Shown: positions 1 to 5,074 of the stretch, piece after piece
How positions within the stretch are numbered: position 1 is the first letter of the stretch
How the letters are laid out: the number at the start of each line of letters is the position of its first letter
NCBI GenBank assembly: GCA_934276695.1
Contig: CAKQTF010000103.1
Span: 1 to 5,074, forward strand
Direction of reading: 5' to 3'
DNA from: an uncultured Spirochaetales bacterium
GTDB taxonomy: Bacteria; Spirochaetota; Spirochaetia; Sphaerochaetales; Sphaerochaetaceae
Length of the DNA: 5,074 bases
Program-made: the position numbers and the translations under genes
Notes under the pieces: generated by a model
Database searches by the model: none
What the model was told of the DNA's origin: nothing
What the model saw: the letters and a program-made list of their open reading frames with translations, nothing else

Positions 1-1175
1 ATCTCCTGATCAAGGACAACAAGAAGCTTCTCGCTCTCTATCTGGAATCCAGCAGAGAAGTCCCTTACCTCAATTGATACAGGATAATCCTTAAGCACAC
101 ACTGGAGCCTCTCCTTCTGCACATCAGATGGAGCGATGACATAAACTTTCCAGCCTGCGGAAATGAACGATGAGATATCATCCTTGAAATATGTGACATT
201 GCCAAAATACGATCTTGATGCAGTGACAGAGAAATGATAACGCTCAGGAGAAGCTATATCATAGAACATAAAGCCCTTCTGCATACCTGCCAGGAAATCC
301 TTCCATGGAAATAGCAGCCTGTCAGGCATAGGCGCATCAGCATTCTCCCTATAGGCCTCCTTATAAAGGCTGCGGCTCTCAATCTCAATGCTTGACCAGG
401 ACGTCTCCAGCCTTTCCATCCCGGAAAGCATGAAGAAATCATCATAACGGAGATAATCGTCAGCAGTGGAGAATACAAGGGATGCCTCCGAGTTCCCAGA
501 TAGCAGAGGAATCCTTACTCTGTCTATGCTCTTTGTTGTCTTCTGGCTCAGATAATCATAATATGATAGCCTTGATACATCATCCCATTCTGCATATATT
601 CTCACAGGATAATCAGATGCAAAAGGAAATATATCCATCACCTCACCACGGAGCGAGAATGTGCCTTCTTCCGAGCAGTTATTCGGAACCCTTATATATC
701 CAGCAGCTCCGAGCCTTTCAGCAAATGCAGCAACATCGAATCTGTCACCTTTCCTGATCTGCAGGGTATTGTCATCAATAGAATTCCGGCTAAGAAGAGG
801 AAAGACAAAAGAGCGCAATGAAGCAATGACTATTCCACGCCTCATCTCATCTATCTGCTCTAATGCTGCCTTCCTCTCATATTCGCTCTTTGTTGATCCA
901 TATGCAGAATAAAGCCGTTTGCCATCACTTGGAAGATGGACGACAGGTCTGTCTGTAACATCAGACAGATCTTCCTTGATGCATCTTGCGCTTTCCTCGG
1001 TCGGAACAATGACAAAGACACGGCCCTTTCTCTTATCGCTTATCTGCAGCGATGCTCTTGAAAGCGGATAGAAGTCCAGGCCATCAGCCTGGTATAAGGA
1101 GTCCGGATCGTCTGAATAAGCTTTGTATATCCTGCTTTTTCTGATATACTCTGCAATTATATTCTCTAATGGCAT
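1..1175 (-). CDS. mfd: Transcription-repair coupling factor Mfd, N-terminal part (3' end beyond the window)
   Basis: Mfd is a cytoplasmic ATP-driven DNA translocase that removes RNA polymerase stalled at lesions and recruits UvrA for nucleotide excision repair. The reading frame is open for 391 codons from the ATG at 1175 to the left edge with no stop. The visible part matches the UvrB-like N-terminal module (D1a-D2-D1b): LRGEVMDIFPF at about residues 175-185 is the family signature. A further alpha/beta segment (about 305-391) with VYVIAPSD and ends with LLVVLDQE looks like domain D3, just before the RNA-polymerase-interacting domain. The RID, helicase motors and D7 would lie off-window; full-length Mfd is usually about 1,100-1,200 residues. 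The start at 1175 is my choice. An in-frame ATG at 1199 exists but would lie upstream of the start site predicted from the candidate promoter. Neither has a clear ribosome-binding site. It is transcribed divergently from the phosphatase gene. Family assignment is firm; the exact start is not. Confidence 0.93.
   Translation of the reverse strand, partial: MPLENIIAEYIRKSRIYKAYSDDPDSLYQADGLDFYPLSRASLQISDKRKGRVFVIVPTEESARCIKEDLSDVTDRPVVHLPSDGKRLYSAYGSTKSEYERKAALEQIDEMRRGIVIASLRSFVFPLLSRNSIDDNTLQIRKGDRFDVAAFAERLGAAGYIRVPNNCSEEGTFSLRGEVMDIFPFASDYPVRIYAEWDDVSRLSYYDYLSQKTTKSIDRVRIPLLSGNSEASLVFSTADDYLRYDDFFMLSGMERLETSWSSIEIESRSLYKEAYRENADAPMPDRLLFPWKDFLAGMQKGFMFYDIASPERYHFSVTASRSYFGNVTYFKDDISSFISAGWKVYVIAPSDVQKERLQCVLKDYPVSIEVRDFSAGFQIESEKLLVVLDQE
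1123..1150 (+). promoter_or_regulatory. Candidate promoter for the phosphatase gene, inside the mfd 5' coding region
   Basis: TTGTAT (1123-1128) and TATACT (1145-1150) are separated by 16 bases, giving a predicted start near 1157 and a leader of about 60 bases before the ATG at 1219. The -10 is good and the -35 is weak. A second weaker candidate is ATGGCA (1169-1174) with TATACA (1193-1198), 18 bases apart, but its start would fall almost on the ribosome-binding site. Either lies at least partly within or right beside the start of mfd, so the two divergent transcripts would be close or overlap. Confidence 0.35.
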
Positions 1176-1190
1176 ATGGCTAACAGAGCG

Positions 1191-1219
1191 ACTATACATA
1201 AATTCGGGGAAAAAAACAA
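1191..1219 (-). promoter_or_regulatory. Candidate sigma70-type promoter for mfd
   Basis: On the minus strand, TTGTTT (1219-1214) and TATAGT (1196-1191) are separated by 17 bases, the ideal spacing for a housekeeping promoter; the -10 matches consensus at 5 of 6 positions. Transcription would begin near 1184, only about 9 bases before the mfd ATG at 1175, so the leader would be very short and lacks a Shine-Dalgarno sequence. The -35 element touches the first base of the divergent phosphatase start codon. This is inferred from motif and spacing only. Confidence 0.5.
1206..1210 (+). promoter_or_regulatory. Ribosome-binding site deciding the phosphatase start
   Basis: GGGGA sits 8 bases before the ATG at 1219. 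It is a modest Shine-Dalgarno match, but no comparable site precedes the upstream TTG at 1123. This supports the shorter protein, which begins just where IMPase homologues usually begin. Confidence 0.5.
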
Positions 1220-2043
1220 TGCAGGCATCTTTAGATAGGGAAAAACTTGATATGCTCTATGAAGAAGTAGTAGAGGCAGGGCTCTTAGCAGAGAGGATGC
1301 AAGGCAATGTATGCAGGAGATTCAAAGAAGACGGCTCTGTACTCACTGATGCAGATCTTGCGATAAGCCGCAGGCTGATAGGGACAGTATCAAGGCTTTT
1401 TCCCGAATGCAGCATAATAAGCGAGGAAGATGAGACCGAGCTGAGACCGGATGCGCCATTCACATTCGTCCTTGATCCAATAGATGGCACAGATGTCTAT
1501 TCACAGGGACTGCCGTCGTTTGCCGTTGCCCTCGGTATCCTCGATAAGGACAGGATACCTGTCGGAGCCTTCATATCTGCCCCGAGATTCGGTATAGCAG
1601 AGCATTCACTGAATATAAGACTGGATCCTGGCGGCAGCATGAAGATCAATGGCAGAGAGTTCGTGCTCCATGGAGACAAAGACCACGTAAAGCAGATAAC
1701 AGCAGGCTCTAAATGCCAGAGAGAGCTTGACTTCTCATCATTCTGCGGTAAGACAAGGATATTCGGAAGCTCGATAATACATCTGATCCTGCCTGTGATC
1801 CTACCTGATATCCAGGCATGCTGCAATCAGCCATGCTTCATATGGGATGTAGCAAGTGCGCATGCTGTGCTGCTTAGATATGGCATGGATATTTCATATG
1901 CAGATGGCTCGGCATTCATGTATGATGACGACTTCGTGATAAGAAGAAAGCCATATAAAGGCATCATCTTTGCCGGGACGGAGATGGCAAGGGCGGAACT
2001 GCAGAGATCTCTGCGTCCTTTAGGAAAGGGAAATTCTCAATAA
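1219..2043 (+). CDS. Inositol monophosphatase family phosphatase
   Basis: A 274-residue member of the Mg2+/Li+-dependent sugar-phosphatase superfamily (IMPase/FBPase/CysQ-like), which hydrolyses small phosphomonoesters in the cytoplasm. Seen in order: KEDGSVLTDAD at 36-46 (lysine plus the DGS-T-D motif), SEED at 68-71 (metal-ligand Glu), LDPIDGT at 85-91 (metal Asp 86 and 89), FGSS at 182-185, and WDVASAH at 209-215 (metal Asp 210). All expected metal ligands are present and the length fits the family (about 260-280). The residues after DGT are D-V-Y where many IMPases have K/R-N-F, so the substrate need not be inositol phosphate. I chose ATG 1219 because GGGGA (1206-1210) lies 8 bases upstream. 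A TTG at 1123 would add 32 hydrophobic residues encoded antisense to mfd, before the family's normal start. The last 80 bases overlap the convergent NTPase gene. The physiological substrate cannot be told from sequence. Confidence 0.88.
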   Translation: MQASLDREKLDMLYEEVVEAGLLAERMQGNVCRRFKEDGSVLTDADLAISRRLIGTVSRLFPECSIISEEDETELRPDAPFTFVLDPIDGTDVYSQGLPSFAVALGILDKDRIPVGAFISAPRFGIAEHSLNIRLDPGGSMKINGREFVLHGDKDHVKQITAGSKCQRELDFSSFCGKTRIFGSSIIHLILPVILPDIQACCNQPCFIWDVASAHAVLLRYGMDISYADGSAFMYDDDFVIRRKPYKGIIFAGTEMARAELQRSLRPLGKGNSQ

Positions 2044-2440
2044 CAGCAGGAATAAGAGAATCCCTTATTGTCACTGTGATATTAAAACCATGCGCTTCTG
2101 AATAACGGAGCACAGGAGCAAAGCCCCGCCCTTCACACTCAAGAAGCCCGATTTCATCGATGTACAGCCTATCAGTTCCAGGATCAAGCGAAGAGATGTA
2201 CCTGAAGGCCTCATGGAATGCATTCTCATTGATATACCATCGTCTGAACCGCCAGATGAATTCAGGCTTATCCGTAAGAAGCCGGACTCTGGAGTGCTCC
2301 CTTATATTAACAATGCAATAGCCATCATCCTCTTTCTCTGAAAGGAAGCCAGCTGCCTTGCAGTCTTCTGCAGCAGCCCTTCTGATGAAGGTTGTCTTAC
2401 CGCAGTTTCTCCCAGCTGTTATTATCTTATATCTCTTCAT
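1964..2440 (-). CDS. THEP1-type P-loop nucleoside-triphosphatase
   Basis: A small predicted NTPase of 158 residues resembling the THEP1/NTPase_1 family, which hydrolyses NTPs; its cellular role is poorly known. Seen: a Walker A loop right at the N terminus (AGRNCGKTT, residues 9-17; pattern A-x4-GK-T), the family's GF-x-S/T-E segment (GFLSEKE, 31-37) followed by the strand YCIVNI, and the Walker B signature LYIDEIGLLEC (92-101) matching the DEIG-xx-E motif typical of THEP1. A final strand-like segment ends near residue 148, followed by a proline/serine-rich tail. It is slightly shorter than typical members (about 170-180). The ATG at 2440 is 14 bases inside the end of the upstream ACT gene and has no Shine-Dalgarno sequence, so translation is probably coupled to that gene. 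The last 26 codons and stop overlap the phosphatase gene antisense. Family is fairly sure; substrate and role are unknown. Confidence 0.8.
   Translation of the reverse strand: MKRYKIITAGRNCGKTTFIRRAAAEDCKAAGFLSEKEDDGYCIVNIREHSRVRLLTDKPEFIWRFRRWYINENAFHEAFRYISSLDPGTDRLYIDEIGLLECEGRGFAPVLRYSEAHGFNITVTIRDSLIPAVIENFPFLKDAEISAVPPLPSPSRQR
2001..2029. repeat. Palindrome plus small hairpin inside the convergent gene overlap
   Basis: GCAGAGATCTCTGC (2001-2014) is a perfect 14-bp palindrome. Two bases further, CCTTT-AGG-AAAGG (2017-2029) can form a 5-bp stem with a 3-base loop. Both lie within the 80-bp overlap of the phosphatase and NTPase genes, where transcription from both sides should stop. Neither strand has a T-run after the stems, so it does not look like an ordinary intrinsic terminator. 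It may simply be coding sequence. Confidence 0.4.
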
Positions 2441-3092
2441 TCAGGAAAGTCTGAAGAGATGCGTATGCCTGCATGCTGTCCTCTCTCTTTATCACGAATG
2501 TCAGCACATTCATTGTGGACACTACCTCAATGACATTGATGTTTTCCCATGCCAGCTTTCTCACAGCAAGATACATTACACCTGGTGTCTGAAGGAAATT
2601 CCCATCCTGAAAGACAATGGTAAGGGCAACAAGGTCCTTCATGCGCTGGACAATCGTCTCTTTCTTCAGGAGATCATCCACAATACTGCGGTACTTCTCC
2701 GAGACAGAAAGCGATATCTCATGAGAACCTAGAGTCACATTCAGGAAATCACCCTTTTCAAGGTTCACTTTCTCATACAGCTCCGGAAGCTTATTGATGA
2801 ATGCATCGTTGCGCATGAAATTCACATCATATATATTCGTCTTCATGCTGATATCGTACTGAATCCGGCCATGCGCCTTCACGCACTTATTCTTCTTAAG
2901 CTCCTCTGCATACCGTCTTTCGGCCATGACAATAGCACTGTTCTTCACTTTCTGGCCATACATCGCCTCAACTTTGGGAGCAATGAATTCTGCTAGGTTA
3001 GAAAATGATATTATATCAAGGGCAATCATCTCTGAGATAAATGGATTTGAATTGATAATCGCTTTCACACAGCTTGAAACAGAACCTGTCAT
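2427..3092 (-). CDS. ACT-domain protein, probable ligand-binding regulator
   Basis: A 221-residue protein with no catalytic domain that I can recognise. The C-terminal part (about 154-221) reads as an ACT domain of aspartokinase type: a first strand (LVALTIVF), the glycine turn TPGVMY (169-173), a helix, then the strand pair NINVIEVVST and LTFVIK. Residues 76-141 show a second, weaker ACT-like strand-helix-strand pattern (ISMKTNIYDVNF, then LNVTLGSHEISLSV). Residues 1-65 are helical with IISFSNLAEFI and a lysine/arginine-rich stretch, possibly a small helix-turn-helix or winged-helix region. ACT domains usually bind amino acids or other small ligands, so a regulator is inferred; the ligand and target are unknown. 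The start at 3092 is supported by AGAGAGG (3104-3098) 5 bases upstream. It is first in a two-gene operon with the overlapping NTPase gene and divergent from nrdR. ACT assignment is confident; DNA binding is speculative. Confidence 0.75.
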   Translation of the reverse strand: MTGSVSSCVKAIINSNPFISEMIALDIISFSNLAEFIAPKVEAMYGQKVKNSAIVMAERRYAEELKKNKCVKAHGRIQYDISMKTNIYDVNFMRNDAFINKLPELYEKVNLEKGDFLNVTLGSHEISLSVSEKYRSIVDDLLKKETIVQRMKDLVALTIVFQDGNFLQTPGVMYLAVRKLAWENINVIEVVSTMNVLTFVIKREDSMQAYASLQTFLNEEI

Positions 3093-3114
3093 AATAACCT
3101 CTCTTAGTTATAAT
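3086..3114 (+). promoter_or_regulatory. Candidate sigma70-type promoter of nrdR
   Basis: CTGTCA (3086-3091, 4 of 6 matches to TTGACA) is followed after exactly 17 bases by a perfect TATAAT (3109-3114). The predicted start is near 3121, leaving a leader of about 83 bases before the nrdR ATG. The -35 element overlaps the first codons of the divergent ACT gene. Motif-based inference. Confidence 0.5.
3098..3104 (-). promoter_or_regulatory. Ribosome-binding site of the ACT-domain gene
   Basis: On the minus strand AGAGAGG lies 5 bases before the ATG at 3092. It is a clear Shine-Dalgarno match and fixes this start. The downstream NTPase gene has no such site, in line with coupled translation. Confidence 0.7.
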
Positions 3115-3137
3115 AGTAACATAATGTTCCAAAACAA
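3110..3137 (-). promoter_or_regulatory. Candidate promoter of the ACT/NTPase operon
   Basis: On the minus strand TTGTTT (3137-3132) and TATTAT (3115-3110) are 16 bases apart. Transcription would start near 3103, giving a short leader of about 11 bases that would cut into the ribosome-binding site, so the exact start is uncertain. The spacer is filled by the palindrome at 3116-3130. Its -10 overlaps the -10 of the divergent nrdR promoter. Confidence 0.4.
3116..3130. promoter_or_regulatory. Candidate operator palindrome between nrdR and the ACT gene
   Basis: AACAT-A-ATGTT (3118-3128) is a perfect 11-bp inverted repeat, extending to 15 bp (3116-3130, GTAACAT/ATGTTCC) with one mismatch. It lies between the -35 and -10 of the minus-strand promoter and over the predicted start of nrdR transcription, where a bound protein would block both. 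An adjoining repeat, GTTA-TAATAG-TAAC (3107-3120), covers the shared -10 region. It does not fit the NrdR box or a Bacillus-type LexA box as I know them. The binding protein is unknown. Confidence 0.4.
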
Positions 3138-3203
3138 ACAACTTTCCTGTTTCAATGCTTTTTTTCCTTCACTTAACTCCCACTCTGTGATAACCTCAGT
3201 TCT

Positions 3204-3659
3204 ATGAACTGTCCCCGGTGCAATCATGATAATGACAAAGTCCTGGAATCCCGTTCAAACAAAGAAGGGACAACAATCAGACGCAGAAGACAATGCCTTA
3301 ACTGCGGCTACCGCTTCACAAGCTATGAGAAAATCGAAGAAAGGCCGATTATAGTCATTAAGAAGGATGGACACCATCAGAGCTTCGATATTTCAAAAGT
3401 GGAGAGAGGCATCAGGACATGCACCGATAAGCTCAATATCGATCAGAAGACAATAGAGAGAATACTGAGCAATATAGAAGACCGGGTATATGAGATTGCC
3501 GGCGCAAGGAATACCATAACATCAAGGGAAGTCGGAGAAGAGACACTGAAGCAGCTTTATCCTGTCTCCCCTGTTGCATATGTAAGATTCGCTTCTGTAT
3601 ACAGGGCATTTGATGATGTAGACCAGTTCATAAAAGAGATCGAATCACTTAGGAAATGA
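3204..3659 (+). CDS. nrdR: Transcriptional repressor NrdR
   Basis: NrdR is a cytoplasmic, nucleotide-sensing repressor of ribonucleotide reductase genes; it binds NrdR boxes when dATP/ATP occupy its ATP-cone. The 151-residue protein is full length for the family (about 150). Seen: an N-terminal zinc ribbon with C3-x2-C6 and C31-x2-C34 and the basic RRRRQC segment before the second pair, then an ATP-cone at about 48-138 (VIKKDG, FDISKVERGI, and VAYVRFASVYRAF at 123-135). The start is set by the conserved M-x-CPxC opening: ATG 3204 is the first start codon after an in-frame TAA at 3174-3176. There is no Shine-Dalgarno sequence before it. It is divergent from the ACT gene and ends 4 bp from the convergent dgt gene, a dNTP-degrading counterpart. 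No ribonucleotide reductase gene is in the window. Confidence 0.97.
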   Translation: MNCPRCNHDNDKVLESRSNKEGTTIRRRRQCLNCGYRFTSYEKIEERPIIVIKKDGHHQSFDISKVERGIRTCTDKLNIDQKTIERILSNIEDRVYEIAGARNTITSREVGEETLKQLYPVSPVAYVRFASVYRAFDDVDQFIKEIESLRK

Positions 3660-3663
3660 ATTA

Positions 3664-4818
3664 TCATATGCGCACATCAAACCACTTGCCTGTAAGAGAC
3701 TGATCTATCTCCTCATTAAGGTGCTCTGGCTTCAGAATCTCATTTGCGCAGTCAAGGCAGAAATTGTCAGTCATTCCTGCAACATAATCGATTATCATCC
3801 GCCTATCGCTTCCCTCGTATTCCATATACTTACCATGCATATCATTGATATGGTTATAGAATCCGGCAGCAAGCATGTTATGCTCCTGAAGATAGCCTTT
3901 CTCTTCAAGAGAAAATGCACTGTAAAGCTCTTCCAGGTATTTCACAATCAGATTGATCAGCCGGCTGAAATAGCGTGTATAGCCATTCAGGATATCTGAG
4001 CGGTATATATTCTCATAATTGAACTCAGAGAAAGCCTCAACAGCCTCAAATATCCCATCAGAGAATCCTATTCCCTCAGATGAGTCTGCCCCTGATATTA
4101 TATCATTCACCAAGGTGTTTATTATCTCGCTGTTAGTCGATCCAAGCCTCTTCTCCACTATGCCAGGCAGTGACTTATCCTTCAGTATCCCAAGCCGCCA
4201 CGCATCTTCCCAGTCCCGTCCAAGATATGCGATCGAATCAGAGAATCTGACAACAGCGCCTTCATAAGTTGCAGGTATGAGCCCATCCCTGGATCTGATT
4301 CCTGCCAGGTCTTTTATTATGCCTGTAGGCTTCAGCCTGCGCCGCAGATTCTCTCCATTATGAGAGACAATGCCATCCCTTACAGCATATGTGAGATTCA
4401 GCCCCCTTCCTGAATCAGCAAGGAAATCAACGACACGAAGCGAATTGACCTCATGCTCAAATGGGCCAAGCCCACGTTCCTCACTCAGTTCTGATATTAT
4501 CCTCTCCCCTACATGCCCGAATGGCGTATGCCCGAGATCGTGGCCCACCCCGATTGCCCATGCCAGCTCAGTATCAAGCCCTAGAGGCCGGCATATTGCA
4601 CTTGCGATGCTTGCCACATGCAGTACATGCTCCATGCGTGTGCAGATGTGGTCATTTGATGGTGCGAAGAACACCTGGGTCTTATGCTTAAGCCTCCTGA
4701 AAGGAGAAGAATGTATTATTGCTGTAGTATCCCTGTAGTATGATCCTCTGAAGTCCTCTTCCCTCATCCTGACCCTAGACTTCATGCTATCCATTCCTGC
4801 CCAGTTTGGAAGTGCCAT
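3664..4818 (-). CDS. dgt: dGTPase-family dNTP triphosphohydrolase (HD superfamily)
   Basis: The family cleaves dNTPs, classically dGTP, to the nucleoside and inorganic tripolyphosphate and so lowers dNTP pools in the cytoplasm. Length 384, typical of the shorter 'type 2' dGTPase-like group. Seen: RDTTAIIHSSPFRRLKHKTQVF-type opening at 29-50, TRMEH at 60-64, GHDLGHTPFGHVGE at 92-105, and RFSDSIAYLGRD at 191-202. The HD metal ligands are thus H64, H93, D94 and D194. H122-E123 and SHNGE (152-156) correspond to conserved active-site segments. The start at 4818 is backed by GGAGAG (4830-4825) 6 bases upstream; Met 9 and Met 12 are weaker alternatives. The gene ends with TGA directly followed by an in-frame TAA. 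It converges on nrdR across 4 bp and is divergent from a membrane protein gene. Family is certain; preference for dGTP over other dNTPs is not shown by sequence. Confidence 0.94.
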   Translation of the reverse strand: MALPNWAGMDSMKSRVRMREEDFRGSYYRDTTAIIHSSPFRRLKHKTQVFFAPSNDHICTRMEHVLHVASIASAICRPLGLDTELAWAIGVGHDLGHTPFGHVGERIISELSEERGLGPFEHEVNSLRVVDFLADSGRGLNLTYAVRDGIVSHNGENLRRRLKPTGIIKDLAGIRSRDGLIPATYEGAVVRFSDSIAYLGRDWEDAWRLGILKDKSLPGIVEKRLGSTNSEIINTLVNDIISGADSSEGIGFSDGIFEAVEAFSEFNYENIYRSDILNGYTRYFSRLINLIVKYLEELYSAFSLEEKGYLQEHNMLAAGFYNHINDMHGKYMEYEGSDRRMIIDYVAGMTDNFCLDCANEILKPEHLNEEIDQSLTGKWFDVRI

Positions 4819-4824
4819 ATTATT

Positions 4825-4830
4825 CTCTCC
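4825..4830 (-). promoter_or_regulatory. Ribosome-binding site of dgt
   Basis: GGAGAG on the minus strand lies 6 bases before the ATG at 4818. It selects this start over the in-frame methionine codons at residues 9 and 12. Confidence 0.75.
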
Positions 4831-4842
4831 TATCTCTTTTCA

Positions 4843-4851
4843 TGATATAAT
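4843..4851 (+). promoter_or_regulatory. Extended -10 promoter of the right-edge membrane protein gene
   Basis: TGATATAAT is a perfect extended -10 element (TGn followed by TATAAT at 4846-4851). Such promoters often do without a good -35, and none is seen here. The predicted start near 4858 gives a leader of about 31 bases containing the ribosome-binding site. It overlaps the likely dgt -10 on the other strand. Confidence 0.5.
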
Positions 4852-4877
4852 ATATTAAGCCTACTATGGTATAGGAA
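4849..4877 (-). promoter_or_regulatory. Weak candidate promoter of dgt
   Basis: On the minus strand TATATT (4854-4849) can serve as a -10, with a poor -35 TTCCTA (4877-4872) 17 bases upstream. It overlaps the perfect palindrome TAATATATTA (4848-4857), which offers AT-rich -10-like sequence on both strands. The -10 is plausible and the -35 is not convincing. Confidence 0.3.
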
Positions 4878-4882
4878 AGGAG
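4876..4882 (+). promoter_or_regulatory. Strong ribosome-binding site deciding a TTG start
   Basis: AAAGGAG lies 6 bases before a TTG at 4889. Spacing and match are close to ideal, and this is the reason for calling a TTG start here. The first in-frame ATG lies 21 codons later, inside the hydrophobic region. Confidence 0.75.
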
Positions 4883-4888
4883 CCGATT

Positions 4889-5074
4889 TTGTTTTATTAC
4901 ATCATACCTGTGTCTGCATTGCTGCTGACATTTCTTTCCCTGATTGCTTCAATGCGCTTCATTTTCACAAGGCAGGGACTGTTCTGGATCCTGCCTGCCA
5001 TTATATCTACTCTGCTATGCTATCAGAACCTAAACACGCTGCTTGCAGTAAGCGAATCTGAGACACCAGTATTC
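4889..5074 (+). CDS. Membrane protein of unknown function, N-terminal part (cut by window edge)
   Basis: Sixty-two codons are visible from a TTG start with no stop before the right edge. The segment begins YYIIPVSALLLTFLSLIAS (residues 3-21), a likely membrane helix. A short basic stretch follows (MRFIFTRQG), then a second hydrophobic segment with FWILPAIISTLLCY (about 32-45) and a more polar stretch. This fits a multi-pass inner-membrane protein or an N-terminal membrane sensor domain such as those preceding histidine kinase or GGDEF domains, but no diagnostic motif is visible, so I assign no function. It is divergent from dgt and has its own extended -10 promoter and strong ribosome-binding site. 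Confidence 0.7.
   Translation, partial: MFYYIIPVSALLLTFLSLIASMRFIFTRQGLFWILPAIISTLLCYQNLNTLLAVSESETPVF

Noticed and set aside
254..757. Open frames on both strands over the mfd region
   Set aside because: They are out-of-frame shadows of mfd, whose frame is open throughout and shows clear family motifs.
1123..1218. A 32-residue hydrophobic N-terminal extension of the phosphatase (TTG start), resembling a membrane anchor
   Set aside because: It is encoded antisense to the mfd start, has no ribosome-binding site, and precedes the point where the family normally begins; the ATG at 1219 has a Shine-Dalgarno match.
3118..3129. A Bacillus-type SOS box (GAAC-N4-GTTC) in AACATAATGTTC
   Set aside because: The half-sites are separated by 5 rather than 4 bases and the left half lacks the leading G, so it does not fit the LexA consensus.
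3159..3165. A run of seven T residues as an intrinsic terminator in the nrdR leader
   Set aside because: No stable hairpin precedes it, so it looks like a plain homopolymer run.
3093..3203. A possible NrdR box for autoregulation of nrdR
   Set aside because: No sequence resembling the ACACWATATATWGTGT-type box, or a tandem pair of them, is seen here or upstream of dgt.
2926..3207. Plus-strand open frame running across the ACT gene start and the nrdR leader
   Set aside because: It lies mostly antisense to a supported gene, its residues show no domain pattern, and it overlaps the regulatory region and the nrdR start codon.
3655..3700. A bidirectional terminator between nrdR and dgt
   Set aside because: The gap is 4 bp and I found no hairpin with a T-tract in either direction around it.
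3721..4738. Several plus-strand open frames opposite dgt
   Set aside because: All lie antisense within dgt, which carries a complete set of HD catalytic motifs; the shadows show no domain or ribosome-binding site.

Overview
The window is about 5.1 kb of densely packed bacterial DNA with seven protein genes, two of them cut by the window edges. I see no RNA gene, insertion sequence, CRISPR array or prophage. Mfd and NrdR place it in Bacteria. By eye the base composition is moderate, with heavy use of AGA/AGG for arginine and ATA for isoleucine. A spirochaete-like anaerobe fits my impression of the gene content, but that is a weak guess and nothing in the sequence proves it.

Layout from left to right: (1) the 5' part of mfd (transcription-repair coupling factor) on the minus strand, running off the left edge; (2) a divergent inositol-monophosphatase-family gene on the plus strand; (3) a two-gene minus-strand operon, transcribed right to left, of a tandem ACT-domain protein and a small THEP1-type P-loop NTPase whose start codon lies inside the end of the ACT gene; (4) nrdR on the plus strand, divergent from that operon; (5) a dGTPase-family HD hydrolase gene (dgt) on the minus strand, meeting nrdR tail to tail with a 4-bp gap; (6) the start of a membrane protein gene on the plus strand, divergent from dgt and running off the right edge. 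The phosphatase and NTPase genes overlap tail to tail by 80 bp. No gene-free stretch exceeds 111 bp.

The genes alternate strand and are driven from three short divergent promoter regions (about 1123-1219, 3093-3203 and 4819-4888). The middle one carries back-to-back promoters with overlapping -10 elements and an 11-bp palindrome (15 bp with one mismatch) that fills the spacer of one promoter and covers the expected start site of the other. This is the best candidate regulatory site in the window.

The clearest functional theme is nucleotide-pool control: NrdR represses ribonucleotide reductase genes, the dGTPase-family enzyme degrades dNTPs, and the THEP1-type protein is a predicted NTP hydrolase. 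Mfd adds a DNA-repair function. Most of the window is ordinary housekeeping. The less understood parts are the ACT/NTPase pair and the control region it shares with nrdR. I found no convincing new system.
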